From Caulobacter segnis (GTDB lineage Bacteria > Pseudomonadota > Alphaproteobacteria > Caulobacterales > Caulobacteraceae), in NCBI RefSeq assembly GCF_029543125.1, contig NZ_JARQWW010000004.1, positions 314,501 to 378,500 of the forward strand: a stretch of DNA of 64,000 bases, in the 5' to 3' direction. The position numbers and the translations under genes were made by a program. This document shows, in pieces, positions 45,624 through 54,363 of this stretch (its first letter is position 1; every line of letters starts with the position of its first letter). Under the pieces are notes generated by a model. The model ran no database searches and was not told the DNA's origin. It saw only the letters and a program-made list of their open reading frames with translations.

Positions 45624-46277
45624 GTGAGTCTGGAAGTCGAAGGCGCCGACGAGGCGCAAACTGAAGCCGTCACCAAGAACCTGGTGTTCACCGCCGCCGA
45701 GCGGCTGTTCGCCCTGCACGGGTTCCAGAACGTGTCGGTGCGCGACATCACGGCCGAGGCCGGGGTGAACCTCGCCTCGGTGAACTATCACTTCGGCTCC
45801 AAGGACGCGCTGCTGTTCGAAATCTTCCGTCGCCGCACGACGGAATTGAACCGCGAACGCGCCCGCCTGCTGCATGAGGCCAACGACCGCCATGGCGGCA
45901 AGCCGCCGGTGCGCGAGATCCTGGCGGCCCTGTTCATCCCGCCCCTGCGCTGGATGGCGCCTGAGAACGACCGCCGTATCTCTCTGCAGTTCCTGATCCG
46001 CGCCCGCAGCGAAGGCACCGAGGAGATCCGCACCGTCCTGCGCACGGACGTGACGCATCTGCGCCGCTTCTCCGACGCCCTGACCGCCGCCCGGCCGGAC
46101 CTGCCGGATGTGGAGGTCTACTGGCGTCTGCACTTCGTGCTCGGCATGCTGCACAACAACCGCTTCTCCGAGTTCGACCGCATGAACGCCCTGGCCGATG
46201 GGCGCATGGGCGAAGGCGACACCGCCGCCCTGCTGGAACGGATGCTCGACTTCGCCGAGGCCGGCTTCATCCGCTAG
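45624..46277 (+). CDS. TetR family transcriptional regulator
   Basis: A 217-residue regulator that starts with GTG. The DNA-binding part is AAERLFALHGFQNVSVRDITAEAGVNLASVNYHFGSKDALLFEIF over residues about 24-68, with the recognition helix ASVNYHF. The ligand domain is like that of the AcrR/CecR group (WRLHFVLGMLHNNRFSE). It may sense fatty acids, antibiotics or small metabolites; targets are not evident nearby. GGGGG is about 10 bases before the start. It overlaps the end of the UdgX gene by four bases. Confidence 0.88.
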   Translation: MSLEVEGADEAQTEAVTKNLVFTAAERLFALHGFQNVSVRDITAEAGVNLASVNYHFGSKDALLFEIFRRRTTELNRERARLLHEANDRHGGKPPVREILAALFIPPLRWMAPENDRRISLQFLIRARSEGTEEIRTVLRTDVTHLRRFSDALTAARPDLPDVEVYWRLHFVLGMLHNNRFSEFDRMNALADGRMGEGDTAALLERMLDFAEAGFIR

Positions 46278-47698
46278 GCCGCCAGGCTCCAGGCCAGCCT
46301 CAGATCCCCAACGAACTCGGCATAGGCCCTCGCCTTCGCCGCTTCGTCCGGCACGCGCAGCAGGAAGGACGGGTGGTAAGTGACCACCGCCTGCGCCTGA
46401 TCGGGCAGCTGCAATGCCTGGCCCCGGTTGGCGCCGATCGGCGTCGCCTGGCCAAAGACGGACAGCGCCGCAGTCGCCCCCAAGGCCACGATCACACGGG
46501 GACGGACAATGCGGCGCTCCGCGTCCAGCCACCAGCGGCAGGCCTGAACCTCCCCCCGGTCCGGCGTCTTGTGCAGCCGCCGCTTGCCGCGCGGCTCATG
46601 CTTGAAGTGCTTCACGGCGTTGGTGACGTAGGTCTCCGAACGCGGCACGCCCGCCTCGGCCAGGGCCCGGTCCAGCACCTTGCCCGCCGGACCGACAAAG
46701 GGATGGCCGGCGAGGTCCTCCTGATCCCCCGGCTGCTCGCCGACGAACATCAGGCGGGCGCGCGCCGGCCCCTCGCCCGCCACGCCCTGGGTGGCGTCCC
46801 GCCAAAGATCGCAGCGGCGGCAGACGTCCACGCCGGCGGCGACCTCCTCGAGGCTGGTCGGCGCGCCGCCCTCGGCCGGGCGGTCGCGGGCGATCCGCCG
46901 GGCTGCCTTCATGGTGCGCTTTGACGGCGTGGTGGGCGCGTTCTGGACCATGGCGGCGGTCCTTTCCTGAGCCGTGGCGATCAGTTCAGGAATGAGCCGC
47001 GCCTCGGGAAGGTTGCGCCAGTAGCGCTTGGGCATGTGCTGCTGCATGGCCGTCGGGTTGAGGCGCGATGGATTGAAGATCGAAGCGAAGTAGGTCGCCC
47101 AGGCCTCCTCCAGCGCATCTTCGGCCGGCGCCTGCGAGCGATCGGCGCCGGGGGAGAAGGTCAGCTGCGCGCCGTCCCAGTGCGCGCAGGCGTCCGGTGT
47201 CAGAATCGTCCAGACCATGCCGCTGAACCGCCGCGCGAAGAAGGGCGCCGTCGCCTCCGTCACCCGATGCGGCGGCTCGAACCAGGCGGCGTAGGTCTCC
47301 GCCGCGGCCGGGACCTCGCGGAAGCGGACGAAGGCCTTCATCTTGTGCTGGGCGCGATGGACGGACTGATCGAAGTGGCCGGCTTTCAACACGTCGGGGT
47401 CCGTCGCCAGCGAAAGCAGGTTCGGCTCGTCCCGAAGGCGCCACAGCAGGCGGTAGAGCAACGGTAATCGCTCGGGCGAACGGTGCAACAGCACGGATTG
47501 AGCGAGCTCGACGAACTCGCGCGAAACGGTGAAGGCCGGTTCGACCACCGGCGCTGACGTCTCGTCGCCGAATAGGTCGCCTTCCCCGCCCACGGTCCAG
47601 ATCACATCGTCGGGCGCGACGCCTTGGGCGCGCAGGGTCCTGGCCTGCCGCCGCCAACCATCGAAGTCGATCTCGCTGGAAAGTCGCGCCACACGCAT
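46274..47698 (-). CDS. DUF4130-UdgX fusion, uracil-DNA glycosylase family
   Basis: A 474-residue protein. Residues about 1-250 are the DUF4130 region known from radical-SAM-linked UDG loci (AQHKMKAFVRFREV, MPKRYWRNLPEA). Residues about 270-474 are UdgX-like: GEQPGDQEDLAGHPFVGPAG, VTNAVKHFKHEPRGKRRLHKTP across adjacent blocks, and VVTYHPSFLLR. The KRRLH segment is the loop by which UdgX attaches covalently to uracil-DNA through its His. It starts in a TGATG overlap with the radical SAM gene upstream, so the two are translated together. A role in repair or signalling of uracil in DNA is expected. Confidence 0.9.
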   Translation of the reverse strand: MRVARLSSEIDFDGWRRQARTLRAQGVAPDDVIWTVGGEGDLFGDETSAPVVEPAFTVSREFVELAQSVLLHRSPERLPLLYRLLWRLRDEPNLLSLATDPDVLKAGHFDQSVHRAQHKMKAFVRFREVPAAAETYAAWFEPPHRVTEATAPFFARRFSGMVWTILTPDACAHWDGAQLTFSPGADRSQAPAEDALEEAWATYFASIFNPSRLNPTAMQQHMPKRYWRNLPEARLIPELIATAQERTAAMVQNAPTTPSKRTMKAARRIARDRPAEGGAPTSLEEVAAGVDVCRRCDLWRDATQGVAGEGPARARLMFVGEQPGDQEDLAGHPFVGPAGKVLDRALAEAGVPRSETYVTNAVKHFKHEPRGKRRLHKTPDRGEVQACRWWLDAERRIVRPRVIVALGATAALSVFGQATPIGANRGQALQLPDQAQAVVTYHPSFLLRVPDEAAKARAYAEFVGDLRLAWSLAA

Positions 47699-48930
47699 CA
47701 GAACAGACTCAACTGCCGCGGGGCGGCCTCGCTTGGCAGGTGCGGCTTCAGGTCGTCCGCGTCGGCCAACGGCCCCGGCGTCCAGTCGTCCGCGATGACG
47801 AAGGGGCGCAGCTTCTTCTCCGAACCGCACAGCTTCTTCAGGTCCTCAAGCCGCACGCGCTTCTGCCGCCGCAGGACGACCAGGCTGTCCACCGACTTGA
47901 CCCCCAGGCCCGGAATGCGCAGCAGCATCTCGCGATCGGCCGCGTTCACGTCGATGGGAAAGCGGCCCCGGTTGGCCAAAGCCCAGGCCAGCTTCGGGTC
48001 GACGGCGAGGTCCAGGTTCTGGCCGGGCCCTGCGATCTCCGCCCGCTCGAAACCGTAGTACCGCATCAGCCAATCAGCCTGGTACAGACGGTGCTCGCGC
48101 ATCAGCGGCGGCTTTTGGGGCGGCAGGCGACTGGAGCTGTCGGGGATGGGGCTGAAGGCGGAATAGTAGACCCGCTTGAGGCCATAGCTGCCGTAGAGGT
48201 TCTCGCTACGGGCCAGAATGTCGCCGTCGGCCGCCTCGTCCGCCCCGACGATCAGCTGGGTCGATTGGCCGGTGACGTACTTCCGGGGCTGTGCGCGATC
48301 CTTCTTGCCCGGCGCCCGCTCTTCGATCGCCAGGCGCACCCCGCCCATGGCCTTTTTGATGACCCCGACGTCCTTTTCCGGCGCCAGGGCGGTCAGGCTC
48401 TCGTCCTTGGGCAGTTCGATATTGATCGACACCCGGTCGGCGTAAAGGCCGGCCTCCAGCACCAGGGCGGGCGAGGCCTCCGGGATCAGCTTCAGATGGA
48501 TGTAGCCGCGAAAATCGTGGACCTCGCGCAGGGTCCGCGCCACCCGCACCATCTCCTCCATGGTGTAGTCGCCGCTGCGGATGATGCCGGAGGAGAGGAA
48601 CAGCCCCTCGATATAGTTGCGCTTGTAGAAACCGAGGGTGAGATCGACGATCTCCTCCACCGTGAACCGCGCGCGCTTCACGTTCGAGGAAGCGCGGTTG
48701 ATGCAATAGGCGCAGTCGTAGATGCAGAAGTTGGTCAGCAGGATCTTGAGCAGGCTGATGCAGCGTCCGTCCGGGGCATAGGCGTGGCAGATGCCCATCC
48801 CCTCGGTGGAGCCCACGCCCTTTCCATCGAGAGAGTTGCGCTTCTGCCCCCCCGAAGAGGCGCAGGAAGCGTCATACTTAGCTGCATCAGACAGGATGGC
48901 GAGCTTGGCTTTGAGATCGAGAACGGCCAT
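47698..48930 (-). CDS. Putative DNA modification/repair radical SAM protein
   Basis: A 410-residue radical SAM protein of the UDG-linked family. The cluster-binding motif CIYDCAYC (CxxxCxxC) follows ISLLKILLTNF, and a further Cys-rich start (ASCASSGGQKRN, GICHAYAPDGRC) precedes it. The C-terminus has a helix-hairpin-helix DNA-binding motif (LLRIPGLGVKSVDSLVVLRR). Such proteins bind a 4Fe-4S cluster and S-adenosylmethionine and are predicted to act on damaged or modified bases; the reaction is unknown. It heads a two-gene operon with UdgX. An SOS-type box lies 15 bases before its start codon. Confidence 0.9.
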   Translation of the reverse strand: MAVLDLKAKLAILSDAAKYDASCASSGGQKRNSLDGKGVGSTEGMGICHAYAPDGRCISLLKILLTNFCIYDCAYCINRASSNVKRARFTVEEIVDLTLGFYKRNYIEGLFLSSGIIRSGDYTMEEMVRVARTLREVHDFRGYIHLKLIPEASPALVLEAGLYADRVSINIELPKDESLTALAPEKDVGVIKKAMGGVRLAIEERAPGKKDRAQPRKYVTGQSTQLIVGADEAADGDILARSENLYGSYGLKRVYYSAFSPIPDSSSRLPPQKPPLMREHRLYQADWLMRYYGFERAEIAGPGQNLDLAVDPKLAWALANRGRFPIDVNAADREMLLRIPGLGVKSVDSLVVLRRQKRVRLEDLKKLCGSEKKLRPFVIADDWTPGPLADADDLKPHLPSEAAPRQLSLF

Positions 48931-48944
48931 GGCGGCAATCTAAA

Positions 48945-48959
48945 GTTCTCATTTTGTTC
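48945..48959. promoter_or_regulatory. SOS (LexA) type box upstream of the radical SAM-UdgX operon
   Basis: GTTC-TCATTTT-GTTC is an exact GTTC-N7-GTTC match, with an AT-rich spacer, ending 15 bases from the start codon of the radical SAM gene and before a DNA-repair operon. The same site type lies before recA in this window. About one or two such matches are expected by chance in 64 kb, so location is the main support. Confidence 0.65.
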
Positions 48960-49007
48960 TGTCGATATGCAGGAACATGGAACTGGCTGCGACGTTTCCT
49001 CGCGGTC

Positions 49008-49886
49008 ATGACCCGCCTGCGAATCCGCCACGAAACCCGTTATTCCTATGAGCATCCGGTGCGGTTCGGGCCGCAGCGTCTCATGTTGCGCCCACGCGAC
49101 AGCCACGCGGCGCGCATCGTCGAGGCGACGCTGGAGCTGTCGCCCGTGGGCGCATCCCGCTGGGTCTACGACGCCCTTGGCAATTGCGTCTGCTGGTACA
49201 CGCCGGAGCAGGAAGCGAACGAACTGCGGATCGTCAGCCATCTGCTGATCGACCGCTTTCCAGCCCCCCTGTCGCCGTTGGAGATCGGCGACCCGCACAC
49301 CGCCACGCCCATCGTCTATGAGCGCGAGGACCGAACGGCGCTGGAGCCTTTCATGGCGCCGGCGACGGATGACGAAGGCGCGGGCCTTCTCACTTGGCTG
49401 CGCAATCACATGGGCCGCTCGGACGAACCCGCGCTCGATTTCCTGCTGCGCCTGAACAGCGCCATCCATGGCGAGTTCGAATATGGCCGGCGGGACGCGG
49501 AAGGCACGCAGACGCCGGCCGAGACCCTGCGCCGCGGGGCGGGCACCTGTCGCGATTTCGCCTGGCTGATGGTCGAGGGCCTGCGCCGCCTGGGCTACGC
49601 CGCGCGCTTCGTCACCGGCTATCTGTACAGCGAGAAGGTCAGCAAGGTCCGGGGCGCGGGCGCCACTCACGCCTGGGTCGAGGTCTTCCTGCCCGGCCTG
49701 GGCTGGATGGAGTTCGATCCGACCAACGGCCTGGCGGAATCGCCAGACCTCATCGCCGTGGCCTCCGCCCGCACACCCGCCCAGGCCGCGCCGATCTCAG
49801 GCTCGATCTTTGGTGATCCCGGAACCTGTCACCTGGATGTGAAGGTGGACGTATTGATCGACACGTCTCTGTCGGAGGCTGCGTGA
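49008..49886 (+). CDS. Transglutaminase-like (bacterial protease-type) protein
   Basis: A 292-residue protein. The N-terminal beta part starts TRLRIRHETRYSYEHPVRFG, as in bacterial transglutaminase-N proteins. The papain-like core has Cys in RRGAGTCRDFAWLMVEGLRRLGYAARFVTGY (spread over residues about 178-208), His in GATHAWVEVFLPGLGWMEFD, and the Asp in the same segment (DPTNG), so the catalytic triad is complete. These proteins cleave or cross-link peptides. No signal peptide is seen, so it is probably cytoplasmic. It is divergent from the radical SAM gene and may share its control region. Confidence 0.88.
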   Translation: MTRLRIRHETRYSYEHPVRFGPQRLMLRPRDSHAARIVEATLELSPVGASRWVYDALGNCVCWYTPEQEANELRIVSHLLIDRFPAPLSPLEIGDPHTATPIVYEREDRTALEPFMAPATDDEGAGLLTWLRNHMGRSDEPALDFLLRLNSAIHGEFEYGRRDAEGTQTPAETLRRGAGTCRDFAWLMVEGLRRLGYAARFVTGYLYSEKVSKVRGAGATHAWVEVFLPGLGWMEFDPTNGLAESPDLIAVASARTPAQAAPISGSIFGDPGTCHLDVKVDVLIDTSLSEAA

Positions 49887-49890
49887 TACG

Positions 49891-50067
49891 ATGAGCAAAA
49901 CACGGGAGCGCCAGGCCATGCCGCAAGGGTTCCAGCAGCAGGACGATCCGCTGAAGACCACCCCGATAACCCACGTCGCCGCCAAACCGCAGCACGGCCA
50001 GAAAGCCAGCAAACTGGCCCTGAAGGTCAACCCGCCACGCTCTTTCGACCCGAAGCCGGGCCACTAA
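49891..50067 (+). CDS. Possible small protein, 58 residues
   Basis: A short open frame begins four bases after the transglutaminase stop and codes for a basic, Gln/Pro/Lys-rich peptide starting MSKTRERQAMPQGFQQQ and ending PPRSFDPKPGH. It has no membrane segment, no Cys and no known domain. It may be a co-transcribed small protein, or chance coding; GCGTGATACG upstream is only a weak ribosome site. Confidence 0.35.
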   Translation: MSKTRERQAMPQGFQQQDDPLKTTPITHVAAKPQHGQKASKLALKVNPPRSFDPKPGH

Positions 50068-50099
50068 AGCTCGATTGACTTATCAGCGTTCACATTCAG

Positions 50100-50134
50100 G
50101 ATGAGGTTACGCCGCGTCAGACGGCGACCTCATC
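50100..50134 (+). promoter_or_regulatory. Long hairpin just before the monooxygenase ribosome site
   Basis: Arms GATGAGGT and ACCTCATC, with an inner CGCCG/CGGCG stem, a TA bulge and a seven-base CGTCAGA loop, form a strong stem ending one base before the AGGTGG ribosome site and ten bases before the ATG. No T-run follows. It could be an operator dyad or a leader RNA structure that limits translation. Confidence 0.5.
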
Positions 50135-50143
50135 AGGTGGACC

Positions 50144-51655
50144 ATGAACGCGCCCTTCAAACCGGCGGGCCAGGCGCCCTCCAAGCCGGACGTGGACGTC
50201 GCCATTCTGGGCTCGGGCTTCTCCGGGCTGGGCATGGCCATCGCCCTGCTCAAGGACGGCCGGGACGACTTCGTAATCCTTGAGAAGGCGCAAGGCGTCG
50301 GCGGCACCTGGCGCGACAACACCTATCCCGGCTGCGCCTGCGACATACCCAGCCACCTCTATTCCTTCTCGTTCGAGCCGAACCCGGAATGGTCCCGTGT
50401 GTATCCGACCCAGCCGGAGATCCGCGCCTATCTGGATCGGGTCGCCGACAAGTACGACCTGCGCCCCTACCTGCGGTTCGGGCGCACCGTCACCGACATC
50501 AGCTTCGACGAAGCCGGCGGTTTCTGGCGCGTGACCAGCGACGACGGCCAGGTCCTGACCGCCCGCGTCGTGGTGTCGGGCATGGGCGGGCTGTCCAGGC
50601 CGATCCTGCCGAACATCAAGGGCATGGACCGTTTCAAGGGTAAGACCTTCCACTCCGCCTGGTGGGATCACGACTATGATCTGACGGGCAAGGCGGTGGC
50701 GGTGATCGGCACAGGCGCCAGCGCCATCCAGTTCGTCCCGCAGATCGCGCCAAAGGTGAAGTCGCTGACCGTGTTCCAGCGCACGCCGTCCTGGGTCATG
50801 CCAAAGAAGGATCGCGAAAGGCACGGTTGGGAGCGCGCCCTGTTCCGCGCGGCCCCCGTGTTCCAGAAGCTGCTTCGCGGGCTGACCTATACGCGTCTGG
50901 AGCTTCTCGCGACGGCGTTGGTCTGGCGGACCGACTCCATGGCCAAGTTCGAGAAGCTGGGCCGGCAGTTCATAGAAGCAACCATCCCCGACCCGGTCCT
51001 GCGCCAGAAGGTGACGCCCACCTACCGCATGGGCTGCAAGCGGATACTGATCTCCAACGACTACTACCCGGCCCTGGCCCGGCCCAACGTGGACCTGGTC
51101 ACCGAGGGGATCGCCGAGATCACGGCCAAGGGCGTGCGCACCACCGACGGCGTCGAGCACGCGGTGGACGTCATCGTCTATGGCACTGGCTTCGCGGCCA
51201 CCGACGCCCTGTCGCCGACCCAGGTCCATGGGCGCGGAGGACGGCACCTGAACGCTGAATGGGAAGCCGGCGCCCAGGCCTATCTGGGCGTGACCGTCAG
51301 CGGCTATCCGAACTTTTTCATGCTGATGGGGCCGAACACAGGACTAGGCCACAACTCGATCGTCTACATGATCGAGAGCCAGATCCGGCACGTGATGGAC
51401 GGGCTTCGCCGCATGGACGCGGCGGGCGCGGCCTGGATGGATCCCAAGCGCGACGCCCAGAACGCCTTCAACGCCTTCGTCCAGGACCGGGTCGGCAAGA
51501 CCGTCTGGAACGCCGGCGGCTGCAAGAGCTGGTACCTGACCGAGGATGGCCGCAACACGACCATCTGGCCCGGCTTCACATTCGATTACCGCCGCCGGGT
51601 GAAGGCGGTCGACCCGGCGGCTTACGACATGGAGCGGGTGAAGGCCGAGGCTTAA
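50144..51655 (+). CDS. Flavin monooxygenase, Baeyer-Villiger type
   Basis: A 503-residue flavoprotein. It has the FAD-binding AILGSGFSGLGMAIAL near residue 20, VGGTWRDNTYPGCACDIPSHLYSFSFEPN over residues about 52-80, the Baeyer-Villiger fingerprint FKGKTFHSAWWDHD, and the NADPH-binding AVIGTGASAIQFVPQIAP. These enzymes insert oxygen next to a ketone to form an ester or lactone. Substrates may be cyclic or linear ketones, steroids or others; none can be chosen. AGGTGG is the ribosome site and a hairpin lies before it. Its end overlaps the convergent dehydrogenase by four bases. Confidence 0.9.
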   Translation: MNAPFKPAGQAPSKPDVDVAILGSGFSGLGMAIALLKDGRDDFVILEKAQGVGGTWRDNTYPGCACDIPSHLYSFSFEPNPEWSRVYPTQPEIRAYLDRVADKYDLRPYLRFGRTVTDISFDEAGGFWRVTSDDGQVLTARVVVSGMGGLSRPILPNIKGMDRFKGKTFHSAWWDHDYDLTGKAVAVIGTGASAIQFVPQIAPKVKSLTVFQRTPSWVMPKKDRERHGWERALFRAAPVFQKLLRGLTYTRLELLATALVWRTDSMAKFEKLGRQFIEATIPDPVLRQKVTPTYRMGCKRILISNDYYPALARPNVDLVTEGIAEITAKGVRTTDGVEHAVDVIVYGTGFAATDALSPTQVHGRGGRHLNAEWEAGAQAYLGVTVSGYPNFFMLMGPNTGLGHNSIVYMIESQIRHVMDGLRRMDAAGAAWMDPKRDAQNAFNAFVQDRVGKTVWNAGGCKSWYLTEDGRNTTIWPGFTFDYRRRVKAVDPAAYDMERVKAEA

Positions 51656-52713
51656 GCCCGGCCCGCCGCGATGCGGGCCTTCGCCATTTCGTTGGCGACT
51701 TCGTGAGTCGGGCGCTTTTCGGCGGCCGAACGGTCCAGCACCTCGCCCAGGGTCAGCATCAGGGTCGACAGCTTGTCAGCCACCCAGGACGGATCGAACG
51801 CCGCGTCGGCTTCCAGGGCGCGGATCTCGCCGGCCACGTTGATGATGCCGCCGCCGTTGATGACGTAGTCCGGGGCATACAGCATGCCCTTCTCGAACAG
51901 GATGCGGCCGATCTCCGGCGTGGCGAGCTGGTTGTTGGCGCCGCCGGCCACCACCTTGCCCTTCAGGCGCGGCAGGGTCTCGGCGTTGATCGCGCCACCC
52001 AGAGCGCAGGGCGCGAACACCTCGGCGTCCACGTCGAAGATGGCGTCGGTGGAGACGATCTTGGCGCCGGTCTTGGCGGCGACTTCGTCGAGAGCGGCCT
52101 GGTTCACATCGGCGATGACCAGCTTGGCGCCGGCGGCGTGCAGCTTCTCGGCCAGATAGGCGCCGACGTGGCCGACGCCCTGGATGGCGACGGTGACGCC
52201 GTTCAGGTCACGGTTATAGGCGCGCTGGACGCACAGCTTCACGCCGCGGAACACGCCCTCGGCGGTCACCGGGCTCGGATCGCCCGAGGCGGCGGCGTGA
52301 CCTTCCAGGCCGGCCACATAGCGGGTCTGCTTGCGGGCGTTTTGCAGATCGGTGGGCGAGACGCCCACGTCCTCGGCGGTCCAGTAGCGGCCGCCCACGG
52401 CGTCCACCGCACGGCCGAAAGCCTCGAACAGCTCCGGGGTCTTCTGGGTACGGCTGTCGCCAATGATCACGGCCTTGCCGCCGCCCAGGCCGATGTCGGC
52501 CATGGCGTTCTTGTAGGACATGGCGCGCGACAGCTTCAGCGCGTCGGTCAGGGCGGCTTCCGCATCCGGATAGGCCCACATGCGGCAGCCGCCGGCTGCC
52601 GGGCCGAGGGCCGTGGAATGCACCGAGATGATCGTCTTGAGGCCAGTCTTTTCGTCAAAGAAGGTGTGTACGCCCTCATGGCCCTCAAAGGCCGGGGAAT
52701 CGAAAAGAGTCAT
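51652..52713 (-). CDS. Glu/Leu/Phe/Val dehydrogenase, leucine dehydrogenase-like
   Basis: A 353-residue amino acid dehydrogenase, shorter than glutamate dehydrogenases and of the leucine/phenylalanine length. The substrate side has STALGPAAGGCRMW and MSYKNAMADIGLGGGKAVI with the catalytic Lys, followed by AEDVGVSPTDL. The NAD side has TVAIQGVGHVGAYLAEKL and ADVNQAAL, and NGGGIINVAGEI is near the end. It oxidatively deaminates branched-chain or aromatic amino acids to keto acids with NAD. The exact specificity is inference. Confidence 0.9.
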   Translation of the reverse strand: MTLFDSPAFEGHEGVHTFFDEKTGLKTIISVHSTALGPAAGGCRMWAYPDAEAALTDALKLSRAMSYKNAMADIGLGGGKAVIIGDSRTQKTPELFEAFGRAVDAVGGRYWTAEDVGVSPTDLQNARKQTRYVAGLEGHAAASGDPSPVTAEGVFRGVKLCVQRAYNRDLNGVTVAIQGVGHVGAYLAEKLHAAGAKLVIADVNQAALDEVAAKTGAKIVSTDAIFDVDAEVFAPCALGGAINAETLPRLKGKVVAGGANNQLATPEIGRILFEKGMLYAPDYVINGGGIINVAGEIRALEADAAFDPSWVADKLSTLMLTLGEVLDRSAAEKRPTHEVANEMAKARIAAGRA

Positions 52714-52756
52714 GCCTGTAAGCCTGTCCCGCTGCGCAAAATTATGTGCGGGCCCT

Positions 52757-53773
52757 CTACGCCTCCGGGGCGCGAGTCACAACCCCCGTTTCGACAGGCG
52801 CGACGATCGGCGGGACACCTGACGGGAACGGGGCGGCGGGGTTCTTCAGGAAGGCGACCATGTCGGCGAACACCGTCTCGCGCTGATGATCCACCAGCAG
52901 CAGATGATAGCCCTTGTCGTAGAAGGCGCTGCGCGCGCCCTGCGGCAGCCGGGCCGCCGCCTTGATCGCCGCCTTGTCCGGAATGATCTCGTCATTGGCG
53001 CCGTAGAAGTAGGCCACCGGGCCTTTCACCGCGTCGATCCGCTCCTGACCCCGGTCCATGATGTCGACCAGCCCATAGAGCGTGTCCGACCGCGCCCCCC
53101 AGATCATCTGGGGATCCGTGCCCATGCGGTAGAGCTCGTCGATATTGTCCGTGGGCTTGACCTTGCGGGTCAGCCAGGCCGGCGGGGTCCAGACCTTGGA
53201 CCGGAAGGTATGGGCGCTGAGCCACAGGGCCGCGCGGTTCAGCAGCGGCTGCTCCGACCAGCCCCACACGGCTGGCGCCAGCAGCAGGGTTCGATCCGCG
53301 TCCGGCGCGGGATCGGAGGCCATGGCGTCCACCGCCACCGCCCCGCCCATGCTGATCCCGGCCAGGGCGATGATCGCTCTGGGGTGCCTCGCCCGCAGGA
53401 CCGCGCACAGGGCGCGGGCGTCGTCCACCATCAGGTCATCGCCGCCCCAGACGCCGCGCTCGGGCGAGCGGCCGAAACCGCGCTGGTCAATGGCGTAGGT
53501 GGCGATCCCCCTCGCCTTCCCCCACTCGCCCCAGAAGTGGAAGGCGTTGGCGTAGTCGTTCATGCCGTGAAGGCCGGCGATCACCGCCCACGGCTCCTCC
53601 TCCGGAACCCATTGCGACAGCCCCAGCCGCGCCCCGTCGATGCTGACGAAGGCCTCGGCGGCCAGATGCGGTCCCGCGAAACCAACGCCTGGCGTTCCGC
53701 GCGACTGCACCATGGGCGCGCAGGCGGTCGCGGTCAGGGCGGCGGAAGTGAGGAGGAAGGCGCGGCGGTTCAT
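52757..53773 (-). CDS. Exported alpha/beta hydrolase
   Basis: A 338-residue lysophospholipase-like alpha/beta hydrolase. MNRRAFLLTSAALTATACAP carries a twin-arginine motif and a lipobox-like TATAC, so it may be a Tat-exported lipoprotein. The oxyanion block is GLHGMNDYANAFHF, the nucleophile elbow is GISMGGAV, and the Asp and His candidates are in FYGANDEIIPD and YHLLLVDH. It could hydrolyse esters or lysophospholipids at the cell envelope. It overlaps the start of its operon partner, the UDG-like gene, by four bases. Confidence 0.85.
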   Translation of the reverse strand: MNRRAFLLTSAALTATACAPMVQSRGTPGVGFAGPHLAAEAFVSIDGARLGLSQWVPEEEPWAVIAGLHGMNDYANAFHFWGEWGKARGIATYAIDQRGFGRSPERGVWGGDDLMVDDARALCAVLRARHPRAIIALAGISMGGAVAVDAMASDPAPDADRTLLLAPAVWGWSEQPLLNRAALWLSAHTFRSKVWTPPAWLTRKVKPTDNIDELYRMGTDPQMIWGARSDTLYGLVDIMDRGQERIDAVKGPVAYFYGANDEIIPDKAAIKAAARLPQGARSAFYDKGYHLLLVDHQRETVFADMVAFLKNPAAPFPSGVPPIVAPVETGVVTRAPEA

Positions 53774-54357
53774 GGCTTCAGAATCTTCTGCACTCTGGCC
53801 TGAAGATAGGGAACCACTTGCGCCTCGAACCAGGGGTTCTTCTTCAGCCAGGCGGTGTTGCGCCAGGATGGATGCGGCATGGGCAGGAACTCGGGGATGT
53901 AGCGTTCCCATTCCCGCACGGTCTCGGTCATGTTCGGCATGGACCGGGGGCCCAGCGCCCAGGCCTGAGCGTGCCAGCCGACCAACAGGGTCAGCTCCAT
54001 CCTCGGGAGGTTATCTAAAAGCTTGCGCCGCCAGAGCTGCGCGCAGCGTGTGGGCGGCGGATAGTCGCCGCCCTTGGGGTTCGTTCCGGGAAAGCAGAAG
54101 GCCATGGCCGCCACGCCGACCCGGCCGTCGCCGTAGAAGGTCTCGCGGTCGATCCCCATCCAGCCGCGCAGGCGGTTGCCGGACGGATCGTTGAACGGCA
54201 GACCAGTCTCATGAACCAGCCGTCCCGGCGCCTGGCCGCAGATCAGGATGCGGGTCTGAGGCGAGACGCGAACCACCGGCCGTGGCTCGTGGGGCAACTC
54301 CCCCGCGCAGGCCCGGCAGGCGGCGATATCGGAAAGAACGGCCTCGAGCGCGCTCAT
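53770..54357 (-). CDS. Small uracil-DNA glycosylase-family protein
   Basis: A 195-residue protein of the uracil-DNA glycosylase-like fold. It has CRACAG near the start, then ILICGQAPGRLVHETGLPFNDPSGNRL across adjacent residues, which matches the substrate-pocket motif of this superfamily, and LPMPHPSWRNTAWLKKNPW near the C-terminus, in the place of the usual HPSPL. It is shorter than the UdgX protein and has only two of the Cys expected for a 4Fe-4S cluster. Enzyme activity is uncertain. It ends six bases before nothing but the DUF3253 stop, and overlaps the hydrolase gene. Confidence 0.78.
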   Translation of the reverse strand: MSALEAVLSDIAACRACAGELPHEPRPVVRVSPQTRILICGQAPGRLVHETGLPFNDPSGNRLRGWMGIDRETFYGDGRVGVAAMAFCFPGTNPKGGDYPPPTRCAQLWRRKLLDNLPRMELTLLVGWHAQAWALGPRSMPNMTETVREWERYIPEFLPMPHPSWRNTAWLKKNPWFEAQVVPYLQARVQKILKP

Positions 54358-54363
54358 GCCGTC

